Assembly (NCBI RefSeq): GCF_000331105.1 | Contig: NC_020054.1 | Coordinates: 2,698,813 to 2,762,812, forward strand | Reading direction: 5' to 3' | DNA: 64,000 nt | From: Fibrella aestuarina BUZ 2 | GTDB taxonomy: Bacteria; Bacteroidota; Bacteroidia; Cytophagales; Spirosomataceae | In this document: in pieces, positions 60,466 through 64,000 of the stretch | Layout of the letters: each line of letters begins with the position of its first letter | Position numbering within the stretch: position 1 is the first letter of the stretch | The notes under the pieces: generated by a model | What the model was told of the DNA's origin: nothing | The model's input: only the letters and a program-made list of their open reading frames with translations | Databases searched by the model: none | Program-made: the position numbers and the translations under genes

Positions 60466-61170
60466 TCAGGCCACGGCCTCGTTGAGCAACTGTTGAGTTA
60501 TCGGCAAAATGGTCTCCTGCTCTTCAAGCACCTGACGGCTCTCAACCCGGAACGCGGCCGGGTTGGGTAGGTCGTAGCGCCGGGCCAGATCGACTTTCAG
60601 GCGCTCGAAGGTAGTGCCCAGGTTACGGCGCAGCCGGTCACGCAACAGCCAGTGCACATGGCGCCCGCCAGGTACGTTGGTGTCATACAGCGTGAGCCGG
60701 TACTGATATACTGACAGATCGGCGGTATGCGTGTAGTGGACGAAGAGGTAGCCTTCATCGCGGTGGAGCGGGAGCAGGCCCACCGGTTCCAGCGTTAGGG
60801 TGGCGGCCAGATCGGCCCAGCGTTGGCGGCCTTCGGTGAGGGTTTCGTGGAAACGGGGCAGGGCAAACGACACAATATCGTCGACTTCCTGCATCAGCGG
60901 GTTGTCCGGTAGCTCGGATTCGTAGTTGATCCGGGGTGGCGGGCCACTGATTCCGGCCACACGCTTGGGAAAGGCGGCAGTCAGTGTACCTTTGCCCCGC
61001 CGAAAACGAAGGGTATCGTCATAATGACGTTGCAGATCGGGGAGGTCAGGGCAGAGCCGGTTTTGGGCAAAGCGCTGCCCAACCCCCTGTAGATACGCCA
61101 AAACGACATATTGTTTGTATTCGGCGTCGAGTCGGTCTTGTGTCAGCCAGTCAGACGGAAGCGAAATCAT
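60466..61170 (-). CDS. Hypothetical cytoplasmic protein
   Basis: A 234-residue protein with no signal or membrane segment. Typical stretches are LDAEYKQYVVLAYLQGVGQRF at the start, DDIVSFALPRFHETL, FVHYTHTADLSVYQYRLTLYD and LLRDRLRRNLGTTF. No family is recognised. It is divergent from groES and shares a 253-base intergenic region with it. The protein is mixed alpha/beta, with highly charged C-terminal helices. Homologues may exist widely in Cytophagales, but I cannot check. Confidence 0.75.
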   Translation of the reverse strand: MISLPSDWLTQDRLDAEYKQYVVLAYLQGVGQRFAQNRLCPDLPDLQRHYDDTLRFRRGKGTLTAAFPKRVAGISGPPPRINYESELPDNPLMQEVDDIVSFALPRFHETLTEGRQRWADLAATLTLEPVGLLPLHRDEGYLFVHYTHTADLSVYQYRLTLYDTNVPGGRHVHWLLRDRLRRNLGTTFERLKVDLARRYDLPNPAAFRVESRQVLEEQETILPITQQLLNEAVA

Positions 61171-61231
61171 AGGCAGTTTCGGTCAGTTTAAGCAAAGCAT
61201 GGCGTTGTGTCAATGTACGTTGAAAACGGAT

Positions 61232-61272
61232 TTTGGCAAAAGAAATGCGCTTATCATGCCGAATTTGCCAAA
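61232..61272. promoter_or_regulatory. Inverted repeat in the groES upstream region (candidate operator)
   Basis: TTTGGCAAA (61232-61240) and TTTGCCAAA (61264-61272) are exact 9-base complements separated by 23 bases. No CIRCE element (TTAGCACTC-N9-GAGTGCTAA) is present. The dyad lies between divergent genes and could bind a regulator of either one. Confidence 0.45.
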
Positions 61273-61423
61273 CAAGTGAGGCGTTTTTCGGCTAAACGGC
61301 CCTAAAAGTTATCATCGACTGAAATTTTGTCAGTGTTCAGCTTTGGCATAGTGCTTGTCCGGCAGGCCGATGTCTGATTCTTCGTAATCAATCATTTAAT
61401 AACCTTAATCATCGCTTTTTGCA

Positions 61424-61714
61424 ATGACTACAGCAATGGAAGACGTAAAAGTGAAACCCCTCGCAGACCGCGTGGTGGTAGAACCCGCACCCGCTGAAGA
61501 GAAAACAGCTTTCGGGATCATCATTCCCGACACGGCCAAAGAAAAGCCCCAGCGTGGCACCGTAGTGGCCATCGGTACGGGTAAAAAAGACGAGCCGCTG
61601 ACGGTTCAGGTGGGCGACACCGTACTCTATGGCAAGTATGCCGGCACCGAGATCACCATCGAAGGCAAAGAGTACCTCATCATGCGCGAATCCGACATCT
61701 TCGCCATTGTGTAA
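61424..61714 (+). CDS. groES: Co-chaperonin GroES
   Basis: A 96-residue protein with the full GroES fold: [32 protein letters not shown] (the mobile loop that binds GroEL) and [18 protein letters not shown] near the end. It forms a heptameric lid on GroEL in the cytoplasm. The start could be the first ATG ([12 protein letters not shown]) or the ATG 12 bases later. groEL follows 111 bases downstream, and a simple-word repeat lies between. Confidence 0.97.
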   Translation: MTTAMEDVKVKPLADRVVVEPAPAEEKTAFGIIIPDTAKEKPQRGTVVAIGTGKKDEPLTVQVGDTVLYGKYAGTEITIEGKEYLIMRESDIFAIV

Positions 61715-61720
61715 AAATTA

Positions 61721-63460
<1,740 letters not shown>

Positions 63461-63494
63461 GCCACGTACCCAGGTACGTTCGCTACCCGTATAG

Positions 63495-63528
63495 AAACGC
63501 CCCCGGTCGGACGATCGGGGGCGTTTTT
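63495..63528 (+). terminator. Rho-independent terminator of groESL
   Basis: AAACGCCCCCG (63495-63505) and CGGGGGCGTTT (63516-63526) form a perfect 11-base stem with a 10-base loop, followed by a T-run. It lies 35 bases after the groEL stop. Confidence 0.9.
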
Positions 63529-63693
63529 GCGTTTACCTATGTATTCTTCGTTGCGATCCAGCTTATCCGTGCGCAGGCCACAACGACCCGTCGGTCTATA
63601 GAAGAATGCCATTTACGAGCCTGTACGGATTCAGTAGATGCGCTACTGGCCAAATCTTTGTAAGTTTACAACTTGACGCTAAAGTCGCTCAGC

Positions 63694-64000
63694 ATGACCA
63701 CGTTCCCGAATACCGACCAGAATCCGCTCGCCAGCCTGGACGAGTGGGAAGACGACCTGCTCCTCCGCTATCCGGAGCCGGAAGCCAAGGCGAAAGAAGA
63801 GTATCGTAACTACGACGACCCGGCCCGCGATACCGTTCGTGAGTTTTACCGGCTCAACCACACCTACCAGACTTACGACTTCGTCCGGCAGAAAGAGCGC
63901 GAGTTCCTGGCGTTCGATAAGAAAGAGCTGCCGGTGTGGGGGGCAATGGAGTTTCTGAACACGCTCGTCGACGATTCTGACCCCGATACCGACCTCGATC
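63694..64000 (+). CDS. Inositol oxygenase (MIOX), partial
   Basis: The first 102 residues are visible and the gene runs off the window end. The sequence resembles the start of myo-inositol oxygenase: YRNYDDPARDTVREFYRL, NHTYQTYDFVRQKEREFL and the later VWGAMEFLNTLVDDSDPDTD. MIOX is a non-heme di-iron enzyme that cleaves myo-inositol to D-glucuronate with oxygen. The iron ligands lie further on, outside the window. The start is an ATG, with AATCTTTG (one mismatch to the -7 consensus) about 34 bases upstream. Confidence 0.88.
   Translation, partial: MTTFPNTDQNPLASLDEWEDDLLLRYPEPEAKAKEEYRNYDDPARDTVREFYRLNHTYQTYDFVRQKEREFLAFDKKELPVWGAMEFLNTLVDDSDPDTDLD

Noticed and set aside
61171..61423. CIRCE operator of groESL
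   Set aside because: The TTAGCACTC/GAGTGCTAA repeat is not present. Only a different dyad was found.

Overview
The window is chromosomal DNA of a Bacteroidota bacterium, most likely a Cytophagales member close to Spirosoma. The evidence is the set of families present (LytTR regulator with membrane helices, M36 protease, DUF5672, DUF2132, PepSY-like lipoprotein, S23-type four-helix bundle protein), promoter-like elements of the TAnnTTTG type, few Shine-Dalgarno sequences and GC-rich coding DNA. No rRNA, tRNA, CRISPR array, prophage or classical insertion sequence was recognised. The window opens inside a TolC-family gene and closes inside an inositol oxygenase gene.

Layout. 1-12.8 kb: a TetR-TolC efflux operon (minus), a sodium:solute symporter, an ABC exporter, TatD, two family 2 glycosyltransferases with a polysaccharide deacetylase, an FMN-binding stress protein, a GAF protein, a small lipoprotein, MoaA and a DJ-1/PfpI protein. 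13-16 kb: a large STAND-type NTPase with four nearly identical 46-residue repeats, the best candidate for a conflict or sensing system. 16-25.6 kb: a Gfo/Idh/MocA oxidoreductase, PnuC overlapping an NMN adenylyltransferase (NAD salvage), a glycosyltransferase with a DUF5672 protein, a polyprenyl diphosphate synthase with a rhomboid protease and a LytTR regulator, a DUF2306 protein and a metallophosphoesterase. 25.7-32 kb: a secreted M36 metalloprotease, GuaB, DUF2132 and a LOG-family protein. 32-37 kb: a four-gene tripartite efflux operon (TolC, HlyD-like adaptor, MacB-like permease, ATPase) split between permease and ATPase by an S23/IVP-type gene that lies between inverted repeats. 37-47 kb: MnmE, a DUF2236 protein, an MBL hydrolase, a response regulator, a GH30 glucosidase and a giant hybrid histidine kinase. 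48-56.4 kb: an ArsB-like permease, two related exported proteins, an MFS transporter, a triple PepSY-like lipoprotein and an OmpR-type two-component system. 56.4-64 kb: an alkyltransferase-like protein, a DUF1223 protein, a large VWA protein, GroES-GroEL and inositol oxygenase.

The most unusual structural signal is a set of intergenic hairpins whose long arms are built from simple words (for example AATGATAATG, GTCATTGG, AACGTCCAATGTCC, GAGTGAAAG). At least eight lie between genes here. Words differ between copies, but the two arms of a copy match each other closely. One such inverted repeat brackets the four-helix-bundle gene inside the efflux operon. A short motif, GGTACGT, is also strongly over-represented on both strands. 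Several -7 promoter elements sit directly against start codons, which suggests leaderless mRNAs.
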